Position numbers and translations under genes: made by a program. The notes beneath the pieces were generated by a model that saw nothing but the letters and a program-made list of their open reading frames with translations, made no database searches and had not been told where the DNA came from. Of a stretch of DNA of 64,000 bases, positions 24,998 through 33,369 are shown piece after piece (the stretch's first letter is position 1; the number at the start of each line of letters is the position of its first letter). Source of the stretch: Methylomonas rhizoryzae (GTDB lineage: Bacteria > Pseudomonadota > Gammaproteobacteria > Methylococcales > Methylomonadaceae); assembly GCF_008632455.1 (NCBI RefSeq), contig NZ_CP043929.1:1054001-1118000 (forward strand), given 5' to 3'.

Positions 24998-27691
24998 TCA
25001 GCGTTTCTTTTTCGACTTGATGTCGTACAACACGCCGCGGACCGGCAATTCGCCGACCAGTGCGGTTACGTAGCCGTAATCGGACGTGGTGCCGGGAGTG
25101 ACCGAGACGATTTGCGCGTCGACTGCGGCAAACGGTTTTTTCTTGGCCAACACCTTGGCGTCGTCGGCGTCTATGGCCAGAAAGCCGACTTCGCCGGGGT
25201 CGGTGGCGCGGCCGGCGTAAGGCAGTTTGATCAGCATTTTGTAGCCGCCCAACGATTGCACGCGTTGCTGGTTTTGATCGCGTATCGCGAACTCGAACAC
25301 CGAGCTGGTGACCGTACCTTTCAGCTTGCCTTGTTTGAGCAAGTAGTTTTTCAGCGTTTTGGTTTTTTTGCGGTTTATGCGGCGGGAAAAATCCAGCAAG
25401 TTGTCGCTGCCGACTTCCAGTTTGTAATTGGGGACTATGTTGCGGCTGGCTTCGTTATAAGTCACCACAATCCCCAAATTGCGCATCTCCCGGTCCACGA
25501 TACGGTTGTTGAAGAAAAACACCTCGGTTTCGGACAAGGCTTGCAGCGCGGAAACGGCCGCGGCATCGCCGTCCAGTTCCAGCGTGGTTTTCACGGTGCT
25601 GGCGGCCAGCGGTTTGAATTCGCCTTCGACGATGCTGTGCGAAGTGGCGCGCAAGGCCGACATAAAAGGTTCGACGTTGGTGGCGTCCAGAATGCCGTCC
25701 ACGTTTTCGACGATGTTGCCGTCGCTGAGCGAGTAATAAGGCATGTCCAATTTCACCACGCCTTCTTCCACCAGGCGCGGGTAGGCGGTTTTATCGCTCA
25801 TGCCGGCGACCACCCGCACGTTTTTACTGCCCAATACGCCGTCCGGCTTGACTGCGGAACTGACCTTGCCCCGGCTGTCGCGGGTATGGCAATCGTCGCA
25901 AGGCATGGTGGCCACCGATGGCTTGGTGTTGTGCGACAGCAAATAGTCGTTGGATTCGGTCCAGACCAACTGGGTGTCGGGGTTTTTGTAACCTTTTTGG
26001 CTCAACAAGGCGTCCAGGCCTGCTTTTAGCTGTTTAACCTCGTCGTAACTGGCTGGGGCTGCGTCGCTGCCGGCGACTTGCAGGCGTTCGCGGCGGCTGA
26101 CCATGCGTTGATTGGCTTTATCCCACCAGTAATAGCGCGGGGTGGCTTGATAGGGCGTCATGCGCAAGCTGCCGTCTTCCGCTTCCCGGTAGCGGAAGCG
26201 AATGTTCAAGGCCGCGCCGTCGTGCTTGACCTCGGGGATATGGCAAGTCTGGCAAGCGATTTCCTCCAGATGCACCAGCGTAGTTCTATCCAGACTATTG
26301 GCCGGATAGCCGACCATGTCGCCGTTGGCGCGCCATAATTCCCGGTGTGCGTCCAAAATGGTGGGTTGGCCGGACGGTAGCGCAGCGTTTTCGGCCCCGC
26401 CGAAGCGTTCGCCGCCGTGGCAGTATTCGCAGCTGTAAGGGCCGGGCTGGTAGTTCAAGTCGCGGCGCACGTCCTGGTCGGAATTGCCGACCCGGAAGTT
26501 GTGGTCGGCGTCCAAGTCCACGTTCAAATAGCCAGCCTTGTAATACTGCTTGCTGTGGCAGGCGTTGCAATTTTCGATGTCGCGCGACTCCGTGCCTTCG
26601 GTCCAGGTTTTGCTTTTGTGGATGTCGTCCCGGTAGTCGTCGATAAGGGTGCCGTCTGCGGCGTATTCGACTGCGGAGACCGCGCCGTAGCCGTAAAAGC
26701 CGCGCCGCCAATGGCTGGTGGAATGGCATAGCATGCAGTTGTCGTTGTCCGGAAAGCGCAGCATCGGCATCTGCATTTTGCCGTTGGCGTCGAAGGCGCC
26801 GGAGTCCCAGGTCAATTGGGGTGTGGCGCCGCTGGCGGTACCGCTGACGGATCTGAGCAGAAAGCTGCCGTTTTCCGAATCCGGCGCGATGTTGAGGAAT
26901 TGGAAAATCGCCGAATTCGCCTCGCGGAAATGACCGTTTTTCAAGAGTTGGTTGGCGCGGAGTTCGCTCCAGGTATCGGTGCCGGTCAAGCCGCAATCGT
27001 TACCGTTGCATTCGACGATGCGGTCGGCCGAGGCGGCGCTGTTGTTTTTCAATTGGGACAAATCGGCGTGGCACAACAGGCAATCCGGCTCCATGACGCC
27101 GCTTTGTTGCCAGTCCCAGCGGCTTGGGGTGTCGCCGCCTTGCCACTCGAAATAGTCGCCGTCCCATTCGGCTATCGCGCTGTCCGCGGTTTGATCGTAG
27201 CGCTTGCCGGTGCGGTCTTTTTCCGCGTAGCCGCCGCCGTTGTGGCAGCCGCCGCAGGTTTTGACCAAGCCGGGTGCGCCGTAATCCAGAAACTCGCCGG
27301 CGAAGGCATTGGATTTTTTCGATAGCCACAAGGGGTTGTTGTCTAGCATGCAGTTATAGCCGCCGAAATAACCGGGCGATACCACCGGAACCACGCCGCG
27401 TTGGCTGCCGAAGGTATCGTTAGCTTCGTCGCGGCCCATTTCGAAATGGTAGGAATGGGCGATTTTATCGATGTCGTGACAGCCGCCGCCTTCGCCGTTG
27501 CCGCAGCTCATGCGGGTGCTATAGGGCTTGTTGCTGTCTTTGACGTGTTTACCGTCTTCGTCCAATAGCGGTATGGCCGGGTGCAGGACCGGTTTGTCGA
27601 AGTTGTTGACGGCGGCAACTGCGCCCGCGACCGACAAGAGTAATAACCCGAATAACAAACTCCGTTGTACTAGGATTTTCGATAAGCGCAT
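24998..27691 (-). CDS. Large multiheme cytochrome c, first gene of the conduit operon
   Basis: The protein (897 residues from ATG 27691) has a signal peptide (LLFGLLLLSVAGAVAA). It has seven CXXCH motifs (CGGCH, CLLCH, CMLCH, CNACH, CEYCH, CQTCH, CDDCH) in the first 620 residues and an unusual CX7CH (CGNGEGGGCH) near residue 60. The last 270 residues have no cysteine and end in a Lys/Arg tail. Many Trp and Tyr residues between motifs suggest a large folded protein rather than a heme wire. It may be a surface-exposed or periplasmic terminal unit, or an enzyme. An in-frame ATG at 27745 would precede the signal peptide by 18 residues and was rejected. Confidence 0.8.
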   Translation of the reverse strand: MRLSKILVQRSLLFGLLLLSVAGAVAAVNNFDKPVLHPAIPLLDEDGKHVKDSNKPYSTRMSCGNGEGGGCHDIDKIAHSYHFEMGRDEANDTFGSQRGVVPVVSPGYFGGYNCMLDNNPLWLSKKSNAFAGEFLDYGAPGLVKTCGGCHNGGGYAEKDRTGKRYDQTADSAIAEWDGDYFEWQGGDTPSRWDWQQSGVMEPDCLLCHADLSQLKNNSAASADRIVECNGNDCGLTGTDTWSELRANQLLKNGHFREANSAIFQFLNIAPDSENGSFLLRSVSGTASGATPQLTWDSGAFDANGKMQMPMLRFPDNDNCMLCHSTSHWRRGFYGYGAVSAVEYAADGTLIDDYRDDIHKSKTWTEGTESRDIENCNACHSKQYYKAGYLNVDLDADHNFRVGNSDQDVRRDLNYQPGPYSCEYCHGGERFGGAENAALPSGQPTILDAHRELWRANGDMVGYPANSLDRTTLVHLEEIACQTCHIPEVKHDGAALNIRFRYREAEDGSLRMTPYQATPRYYWWDKANQRMVSRRERLQVAGSDAAPASYDEVKQLKAGLDALLSQKGYKNPDTQLVWTESNDYLLSHNTKPSVATMPCDDCHTRDSRGKVSSAVKPDGVLGSKNVRVVAGMSDKTAYPRLVEEGVVKLDMPYYSLSDGNIVENVDGILDATNVEPFMSALRATSHSIVEGEFKPLAASTVKTTLELDGDAAAVSALQALSETEVFFFNNRIVDREMRNLGIVVTYNEASRNIVPNYKLEVGSDNLLDFSRRINRKKTKTLKNYLLKQGKLKGTVTSSVFEFAIRDQNQQRVQSLGGYKMLIKLPYAGRATDPGEVGFLAIDADDAKVLAKKKPFAAVDAQIVSVTPGTTSDYGYVTALVGELPVRGVLYDIKSKKKR

Positions 27692-28549
27692 GATGTGGGG
27701 GCAGCCGAATAAAGACAATTGGTGATAACAGTTAGCAAAATGCAAGCCATGTCCTGTGTTGCTTTAGGGCTTGTCAATTCTAAGTTTGTGCCGGTTGCGG
27801 TCTCGCCTGTACCGATGCAAGCGTGAGACTGTTGTCGCTGTAGTTGATTGATTTTCGGTAATTGCTCAATCGATTACAGAAAAATTTTAACTTACCGGCA
27901 GGCTTGGCATGGTTAATGCCTTTGCATGAGCTAAAACCCTGGCTGTGGTAAGGAAAGTGAGGCTAATGGCGCTTAATAATTGAACTATGTTATTTAGCGA
28001 TTATAAAGTATGGGAATGCGGGATATGCCGCATTTGCGCCGGCGGGGCCGGTTCTGCATTCAGCCTGTCCGGCGCTTGGCGCAAAAAACTCGGACTGTAT
28101 TGTTTGAGGTCGGGTGTTTTCCGGTGGGCGATAGCGCCGGAACTCGCTGGTACGGCGGGGCTTTGCCGAATCGGTTAAGCCATGGGCAGGCGCTAACCCG
28201 GCGGACTCAAGGGAGCCAGTGCTTAGAAAGTCGATAAGGCCGGGTAATAGCGGGCTTCCGTAGTTTTGAGCTTACATCGGCTGCGGCAGCATAAGCTGTC
28301 GGGACTATGGGTCCGGCTTTTGAGAGAGAGGCTTCGACCTGATTTTTTTCAGAACGGCTCAAAAGGGATGAGTGTTGTAGCATATTGAAATAAAAAGGTA
28401 TTTTTTTAGTTCATCGTCAGTGGAACGGTTTTTGCTGACGCCACTCTCGTGATTTCATTCTTTTAACCGAAATCGCATGAATTGCCGGCCGTTTTTCACC
28501 TACGTCATGCGGCCGTCAGCGCTTACTATCTTCACGAGAGAGAATAATA
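27692..28549. other. 858-base divergent intergenic region between two cytochrome units
   Basis: No convincing gene is seen; the short frames here have no signal peptide, ribosome site or recognisable motif. It separates the minus-strand conduit operon from the plus-strand PKD cytochrome gene and so must hold both promoters. Visible structure includes a GGCAT-N5-ATGCC repeat at 27906-27920 and a hairpin at 28269-28297 (AGCTTA/TAAGCT with inner GCTG/CAGC). An AT-rich stretch lies at about 28380-28410. The middle (28010-28260) is GC-rich and could carry a structured RNA that I cannot assign. Confidence 0.5.
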
Positions 28550-31500
28550 ATGGCTAAAAATAACAATCGCTCAGGGCCGCCTGGGGCTAAGCGGCTGGGC
28601 CTGTTGCTGCTAACGCCTTTGATGGCGGCGATGCTGGTCCCGCCTGCCGACGCCGCCACCAAGATTGCCGCGAAAAGTAAATTCGACAAAAAAACCGGAA
28701 ATCTGGTGGTGTCGGGTAGGGTGAAAGGCCTGGCGGCCGGTTCGCCGGTCACGGTATACGATGCGGCCACCAACCAAGTGTTGTATTCCAAAACCATAGA
28801 CAGCAAGGGTAAATTCCAATGGACGGTGCCGGCGAACAGCGATTCCTTGTGTAAAGTCAACGTGGTGGCCGGCGACGCGCAACAAGCGTTTTCCATCGGT
28901 GGGGCCGACAAAACCTGTAAAAAAGCGCCAACCTGCCGGATTGCCGAGGGCGATAAACAGATTCAAGCCGGTGCCGGCGTCAGTTTGAGCGTGGACGCTA
29001 GCAAAACCTCGAAAAAAGATCCGCTGAGCTTTAGCTGGATGGTCAGCAACACCGGGCCTACCGTCACCGCCAGCGCTACGCAGACCCCAACCGCGACCGG
29101 CAACAGTCTGAGTCACACCTTTGATTACACGGGTTTGTACCGGGTCGATTTGAAGGGTAGTAACTCTGCCGGCACCTGTAGCGATTCGGTGACGGTCTCC
29201 GTGGCGCCAACCAGTTCGCCTAGCAGCGAGGCTTTGGCGGCGTCGGCGAAGAGCTCGGCTCCGGCGGCTGCGTCCGCTTTGAACACGGCGGACGGCGGCT
29301 ACGTGGTGTTGCCGTTCGAAGAAACCGGCATGCAGGGCGGCAGCCAGGTCAACCTTCCTTACAACCCGTTAATTCCCTATAACTCTCTGAACGCCCAAGT
29401 CATTCAGAAGATAGAGCATAAGCCGGTTATCGTCGGCGACGGCACGGCGTCCGCGTATTATTCGGCCGGCGTCAACCCGACTGATCCCGTGGGTTCGGAT
29501 TCCATCAACTCCACCAGCCAGAACTGGTTCGGCGAGGGCAAAGTGGGGTCTAACGTCGATTATGCAGCTTCGAAGCATGATACCGATCCCAGCAGTAAAA
29601 CTTATCAATATCCCACCCAAAACGAGTTCATTGCCGGCCAGGACTTCGTCGATGCAACCGTTCGTAAAACCGAGCAGTGGGACAGGATGTATCAAAAAAA
29701 TCGAACCACGCAAACCGGTTTCGACATGGCTTGGCAGCAAAACCGCTTTAGCCCGGCCAAGCCGCTGGCGCAACCGGATGAAGGCATACGCGGTTTTGTC
29801 GATATGGGCGAAGGCGTCAGGGCCATGCCGGGCATAGCCGACCCGTATAACGCCAACGATCCGCAGGCGATCCCTTACAATTCCGCTCAAAATGCCTTCG
29901 TGGCACAGTTCATTCCGGCGTCTAACGTGGACGACAAAGGCCGGGTGAATCCTTACCCCGTGATGCGAGTGGAAGCAAAAGTCGACGGTGCTACCGTGGC
30001 AAAAGCCGATACCGTTTATACCACCGCATCGGAAACCCGTTGCCGCGAGTGCCATTTGCCGGGCGGTATCGCTGCCGACGATCAAGTTTGGCGCACGCCG
30101 GTTACCGAGGCAGAACTGACGTTGACTGACGGCTCTCCCGGGCCGGCTACCGGTAAAGGCAGCTTTTTCAAAAATGACTCCGATGTGCGAGTGGCTGCGA
30201 AAGCTCACCCGCCGGCTATCCATAACCGTTTTACCAACAAACACCCGGAAAATTCCAGCTTTAATAATCTGATTAATTCCGGCGCGGATATTCCACGTCA
30301 CACCGATACCGATATTCGTACCGATAGGGTGAAAGAAGTACGGTGGGTTAAATTGGACGACAACGGTAATGCGACGAACGAGATTAGCACGACTAAGCCG
30401 GCCGATACGCAAGGCTGGACCGAGCAAGTCCGGCTTAAATTCAGATCCGGCGCCGATTATGGCAATGCGGAAGACCCTGTCGCACAAGAGAAGGCCGCTT
30501 TGTTTAACACGCTGGTGATGCATGATTACATGGTCAAATGGGGGCCGAACCCTGATTTGAATAAAGTTTGGCCGAAAAGCTACTCGTCGCAATTGGCGGA
30601 TGCTTATTCTGAGGACGATCTTGGCACCTCTGCATCGCAGCCGATGTACTTTTGCTCCGGCCACCATCAAAGTCAGATGAAGTTCGATGTCGGTATAGGC
30701 GCCAAATCGCCGGCGACCAATCGTTCCGATTACTCCAGGGCTTTCCACGCGTTCCATGGCAAGTTTCAGGTGTATAAGGCGGATGTCACTAGTGGTGCCG
30801 ACGGTAAAGCGCACCTCAAGGGCGAATTGGTCCGCGACAGCCGCGGTCATCCTTTGATGTACGGTGGGCGCGGTTGGGATTCGCAAATGGACGACGACAA
30901 TGGCATTCCACTGGTATTGCAAGAGGATGGATCGTTTCCCGATAACTCCGGCTTGAAAGGCACTGATCCTTCGACTTGGGATTCAACCAAATTTAAGGTT
31001 AACGCAAGTTTTGACGGTAATGGCGTGCGTACCAACGAATACTATGAGCCTGATAAAAACAACTGGCGTCCGGATTTGTTTCCGATGCGTAGCGATGCCG
31101 AGTTGATGTTGCCGTTCGGGGAAAACGTGGCGATGGAAGACAACTGCGTCACCTGTCATACCGGTAAAACCGAGAAAAGCTACCGCGACATCCATCACGC
31201 CGCCGGCTTGAAATGCGATGCCTGTCACGGCGACATGCTGGCGGTGGGTAACGTGTTTCCCAACGACAGCTACGATCAAAACCTGATGTGGGCCGGCGCG
31301 ATGGGGGTAGACGTCGACAATGGTTACGACTACAGCAGTTTGGCGACAGCGGAAGCCAATCTGTTGAAAAGTCAACCGGTCGACTTTCGCCGTCCGTGGT
31401 TGGACGAGCCGGATTGCGGTTCCTGCCATATCGGCGATGCCAATCTGAAAGAAGGCGATACCTTGTCCAGCTCGCATAGCGACAGCGGCCACGTCAATCA

Positions 31501-32428
31501 CACCTTGGCCAACGTGTTCAGTGCCGGCTCGCTCAAGCAGGCCTGGATGGATGGCGACAAATCGGGGTGGTCGATGACGCCGATCAACGCGCGCTTTGCA
31601 GTGATGCCGTTGACCGAACAGCGCTTGGAAAAAACCACCACCAGTTATGCCGAGCAACCGTTATCGCAAGCCTTGTATCGCAAAAGCGGGGACGTGCACG
31701 GTTCCGGGGCTAACGGCAACCTGACTTGTTCGACCTGTCACGGCGGTTCGCACGCGATTTGGCCTAACCCGAATCCGGACGCCAACGACAACGTCACCGC
31801 CAAGCAATTGCAAGGCTACGACGGTAATATCGCCGAATGTTCGGTCTGCCACGTCAAGGACGATTTCGACAGCGGTTTGGTGGCCGACAACGGGAAGTTG
31901 GTGCACGGCAAGCAGCTCGGCGTAGCGCAAGGGTACCGAGGTTCCGCGACGGTAGTGCCGAACGTCAACGATACCGCGCAAAACGCGTTCCTGGCCGGCC
32001 CGCACGGTTTGCATCCGGTCGGCGATACGGTCAACGAAGCCTGGTGGAAAAACGCCGACGGCATTCATGTCGACGACTTCAAGAGCAAGGTCGGCAACGG
32101 CGGCTGGCACAGCGAGATGGCTTATAAGCCAGGCCCGGACGGCGAAGACCAATGTGCGGCTTGCCACGGCAAGGATCACAAAGGTACCCGTTTGTCCAAA
32201 ACCTTGGTGGCTCGCGAATTTGTCAGCGACAAAGGCAAGAAAATCAAGGTGGAAGCCGGACAAGTGATCGGTTGCGATTTGTGCCATGCGATGAAGGTCA
32301 GCTTCAAGCGTGCGCCCAATCCCAAGGCTAAGGACGGCGGCTGGCCGGCGGCGGCATTGCATGCGCCGCCGATGCCGGATGCGATCAGCCCTTCCGGTTC
32401 TAACGGAGGTGGCGGCGGCGGCCATTAA
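28550..32428 (+). CDS. Secreted octaheme cytochrome c with N-terminal PKD domain
   Basis: The 1292-residue protein has a signal peptide ending PPADA, a beta-rich N-terminal domain (about 36-125) and a PKD-like domain (about 126-223, with SVDASKTSKKDPLSFSW). A Ser/Ala-rich linker leads to a long cytochrome part with eight CXXCH motifs: CRECH near residue 500, then CVTCH, CDACH, CGSCH, CSTCH, CSVCH, CAACH and CDLCH. It ends in a Gly-rich tail. PKD domains are usual in extracellular proteins, so a cell-surface position is likely. It is divergent from the conduit operon and could be its external partner. It is a paralog of the broken gene at 1-1301. A hairpin terminator follows. Confidence 0.85.
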   Translation: MAKNNNRSGPPGAKRLGLLLLTPLMAAMLVPPADAATKIAAKSKFDKKTGNLVVSGRVKGLAAGSPVTVYDAATNQVLYSKTIDSKGKFQWTVPANSDSLCKVNVVAGDAQQAFSIGGADKTCKKAPTCRIAEGDKQIQAGAGVSLSVDASKTSKKDPLSFSWMVSNTGPTVTASATQTPTATGNSLSHTFDYTGLYRVDLKGSNSAGTCSDSVTVSVAPTSSPSSEALAASAKSSAPAAASALNTADGGYVVLPFEETGMQGGSQVNLPYNPLIPYNSLNAQVIQKIEHKPVIVGDGTASAYYSAGVNPTDPVGSDSINSTSQNWFGEGKVGSNVDYAASKHDTDPSSKTYQYPTQNEFIAGQDFVDATVRKTEQWDRMYQKNRTTQTGFDMAWQQNRFSPAKPLAQPDEGIRGFVDMGEGVRAMPGIADPYNANDPQAIPYNSAQNAFVAQFIPASNVDDKGRVNPYPVMRVEAKVDGATVAKADTVYTTASETRCRECHLPGGIAADDQVWRTPVTEAELTLTDGSPGPATGKGSFFKNDSDVRVAAKAHPPAIHNRFTNKHPENSSFNNLINSGADIPRHTDTDIRTDRVKEVRWVKLDDNGNATNEISTTKPADTQGWTEQVRLKFRSGADYGNAEDPVAQEKAALFNTLVMHDYMVKWGPNPDLNKVWPKSYSSQLADAYSEDDLGTSASQPMYFCSGHHQSQMKFDVGIGAKSPATNRSDYSRAFHAFHGKFQVYKADVTSGADGKAHLKGELVRDSRGHPLMYGGRGWDSQMDDDNGIPLVLQEDGSFPDNSGLKGTDPSTWDSTKFKVNASFDGNGVRTNEYYEPDKNNWRPDLFPMRSDAELMLPFGENVAMEDNCVTCHTGKTEKSYRDIHHAAGLKCDACHGDMLAVGNVFPNDSYDQNLMWAGAMGVDVDNGYDYSSLATAEANLLKSQPVDFRRPWLDEPDCGSCHIGDANLKEGDTLSSSHSDSGHVNHTLANVFSAGSLKQAWMDGDKSGWSMTPINARFAVMPLTEQRLEKTTTSYAEQPLSQALYRKSGDVHGSGANGNLTCSTCHGGSHAIWPNPNPDANDNVTAKQLQGYDGNIAECSVCHVKDDFDSGLVADNGKLVHGKQLGVAQGYRGSATVVPNVNDTAQNAFLAGPHGLHPVGDTVNEAWWKNADGIHVDDFKSKVGNGGWHSEMAYKPGPDGEDQCAACHGKDHKGTRLSKTLVAREFVSDKGKKIKVEAGQVIGCDLCHAMKVSFKRAPNPKAKDGGWPAAALHAPPMPDAISPSGSNGGGGGGH

Positions 32429-32454
32429 CAGGCGTTAACTCGCTATAGTCAGGG

Positions 32455-32484
32455 AAAGGGACGAATTTTCGTCCCTTTCTTTTA
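32455..32484 (+). terminator. Rho-independent terminator after the PKD octaheme gene
   Basis: AAAGGGACGA (32455-32464) pairs with TCGTCCCTTT (32469-32478) around a four-base loop, followed by a CTTTTA run. It lies 27 bases after the stop codon. Confidence 0.85.
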
Positions 32485-32596
32485 TTCGTTTCGCCCATTC
32501 GAATGACTAGGTTTTTGTTCTGAGCAGTTCCCTAGTTATTCGAATTGGCCACACGCTAAAAATTTTGTGAGCGATAAACATAGGTAAGATCAATCA

Positions 32597-32856
32597 ATGA
32601 ATAGGAATGTTTGTTCAGGTCGCGGCTTGCGAGAGGCGATGACGGCGGAAGCGCGGTTTCACCGGTTTTTGAATAGGATGCTGATTATCGTCTCTATGCT
32701 GTTACTGCTTGAAACGGCTTCGGTGCAGGCGGCTAACCAAAAGCCTGTAGCCCTGGCCGGGGAAGAGCAAAGCAAGGCGCGATACGGGCGCAACTGAACG
32801 GTGGGCAGAGCTATGAGTCGACGGTCGGGCGAGCTGCTGCCGTTGCGCCTGCTTGA
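32597..32856 (+). pseudogene. Remnant of a secreted PKD-domain protein
   Basis: A 66-codon frame gives a hydrophobic signal-like segment (MLIIVSMLLLLETASVQA) followed by NQKPVALAGEEQS, which looks like the first strand of a PKD domain. It stops at a TGA near 32795. Shifting frame at about 32788 restores AQLNGGQSYES, the expected next PKD strand, before TGA at 32854-32856. The frame break and abrupt end suggest a truncated, frameshifted gene, possibly another relative of the PKD cytochrome upstream. The short length leaves this uncertain. Confidence 0.45.
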
Positions 32857-33106
32857 ATCGTGGACAGAGACAAATAGGCGTTAGATTGTCCGACAGCCTA
32901 GAATAAGCGCGTTAGGGTTTTCAGGCTGGGGCGGGCATTTTTTGAACTTTTTCTCGTGCCGAAAACCTGAGCAGGGTGCCGAACGTAAAGACCTCGAGCC
33001 TGCCGCTAATGTTCTTCCAAGCTAAAGCCTGTTTGCTCGGTTTACGCGAAGCGGAGAGTAATGGTTTTTTGAATTGAAGTCGGTATTTTACGGGCCGTCA
33101 ACGCTA
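32857..33106. other. Gene-free stretch before the pqqA promoter
   Basis: I see no coding frame with a ribosome-binding site, no terminator-quality hairpin and no repeat. It separates the PKD remnant from the pqqA promoter and may hold upstream control sites that cannot be recognised by eye. Confidence 0.4.
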
Positions 33107-33135
33107 TTGCACGGAGAAACGCTTCATCGTATACT
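33107..33135 (+). promoter_or_regulatory. Sigma-70 promoter of the pqq operon
   Basis: TTGCAC (33107-33112) and TATACT (33130-33135) are spaced by 17 bases, and the -10 matches consensus at five of six positions. Transcription would begin at about 33141-33142, giving a leader of about 45 bases before pqqA. Confidence 0.6.
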
Positions 33136-33140
33136 TCGGA

Positions 33141-33156
33141 TAGCTTGATCAAGCTA
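33141..33156. promoter_or_regulatory. 16-bp perfect palindrome at the predicted pqqA start site
   Basis: TAGCTTGATCAAGCTA reads the same on both strands. It begins at the start point expected from the promoter just upstream. It could be an operator where a bound protein blocks transcription, or in RNA a 6-bp hairpin with a GATC loop that protects the 5' end of the abundant pqqA message. Confidence 0.5.
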
Positions 33157-33190
33157 GCACACAACTAAAACACCTCTGGAGGGTATGCAA

Positions 33191-33265
33191 ATGAAATGGG
33201 AAACACCAGCTTACAACGACATGCGTTTCGGTTTCGAAGTGACCATGTACATTTACAACCGTTAA
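33191..33265 (+). CDS. pqqA: PQQ precursor peptide PqqA
   Basis: This 24-residue peptide starts MKWETPAYNDMRFGFEVTMY and ends YIYNR. The Glu and Tyr in EVTMY are cross-linked by the radical SAM enzyme PqqE and become the PQQ skeleton. The size and the ARG-free E-X3-Y spacing match known PqqA peptides. An in-frame ATG at 33185 would add two residues; CTGGAGG at 33175-33181 is well spaced for either. It is followed by a hairpin terminator and then pqqB, a layout that lets the peptide be made in excess over the enzymes. Confidence 0.96.
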   Translation: MKWETPAYNDMRFGFEVTMYIYNR

Positions 33266-33289
33266 GCATTAACAGTTGTGTACGAAAAA

Positions 33290-33314
33290 GGGGCAGTAGC
33301 TGCCCCTTTTTTTT
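33290..33314 (+). terminator. Intra-operon terminator between pqqA and pqqB
   Basis: GGGGCAG (33290-33296) and CTGCCCC (33300-33306) form a 7-bp stem with a three-base loop, followed by eight T. Partial termination here would make pqqA transcripts more abundant than the pqqB-E message. Confidence 0.85.
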
Positions 33315-33369
33315 GCCTGCCGTTTTCTTATCCCTTATCATTTAAACCCGACTTACAACCAAGCTCATC

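Noticed and set aside
24614..26029. A 471-codon plus-strand open frame opposite the first conduit cytochrome
   Set aside because: It is antisense to a gene with regular CXXCH motifs and a signal peptide, has no motif of its own, and is explained by GC-rich codon use.
28010..28237. A 75-codon frame in the divergent control region
   Set aside because: The composition is basic and irregular, with no ribosome site, signal peptide or family likeness.
29369..30922. A 517-codon minus-strand open frame opposite the PKD octaheme gene
   Set aside because: The plus strand has a clear heme protein. The antisense translation has no recognisable domain or ribosome site.
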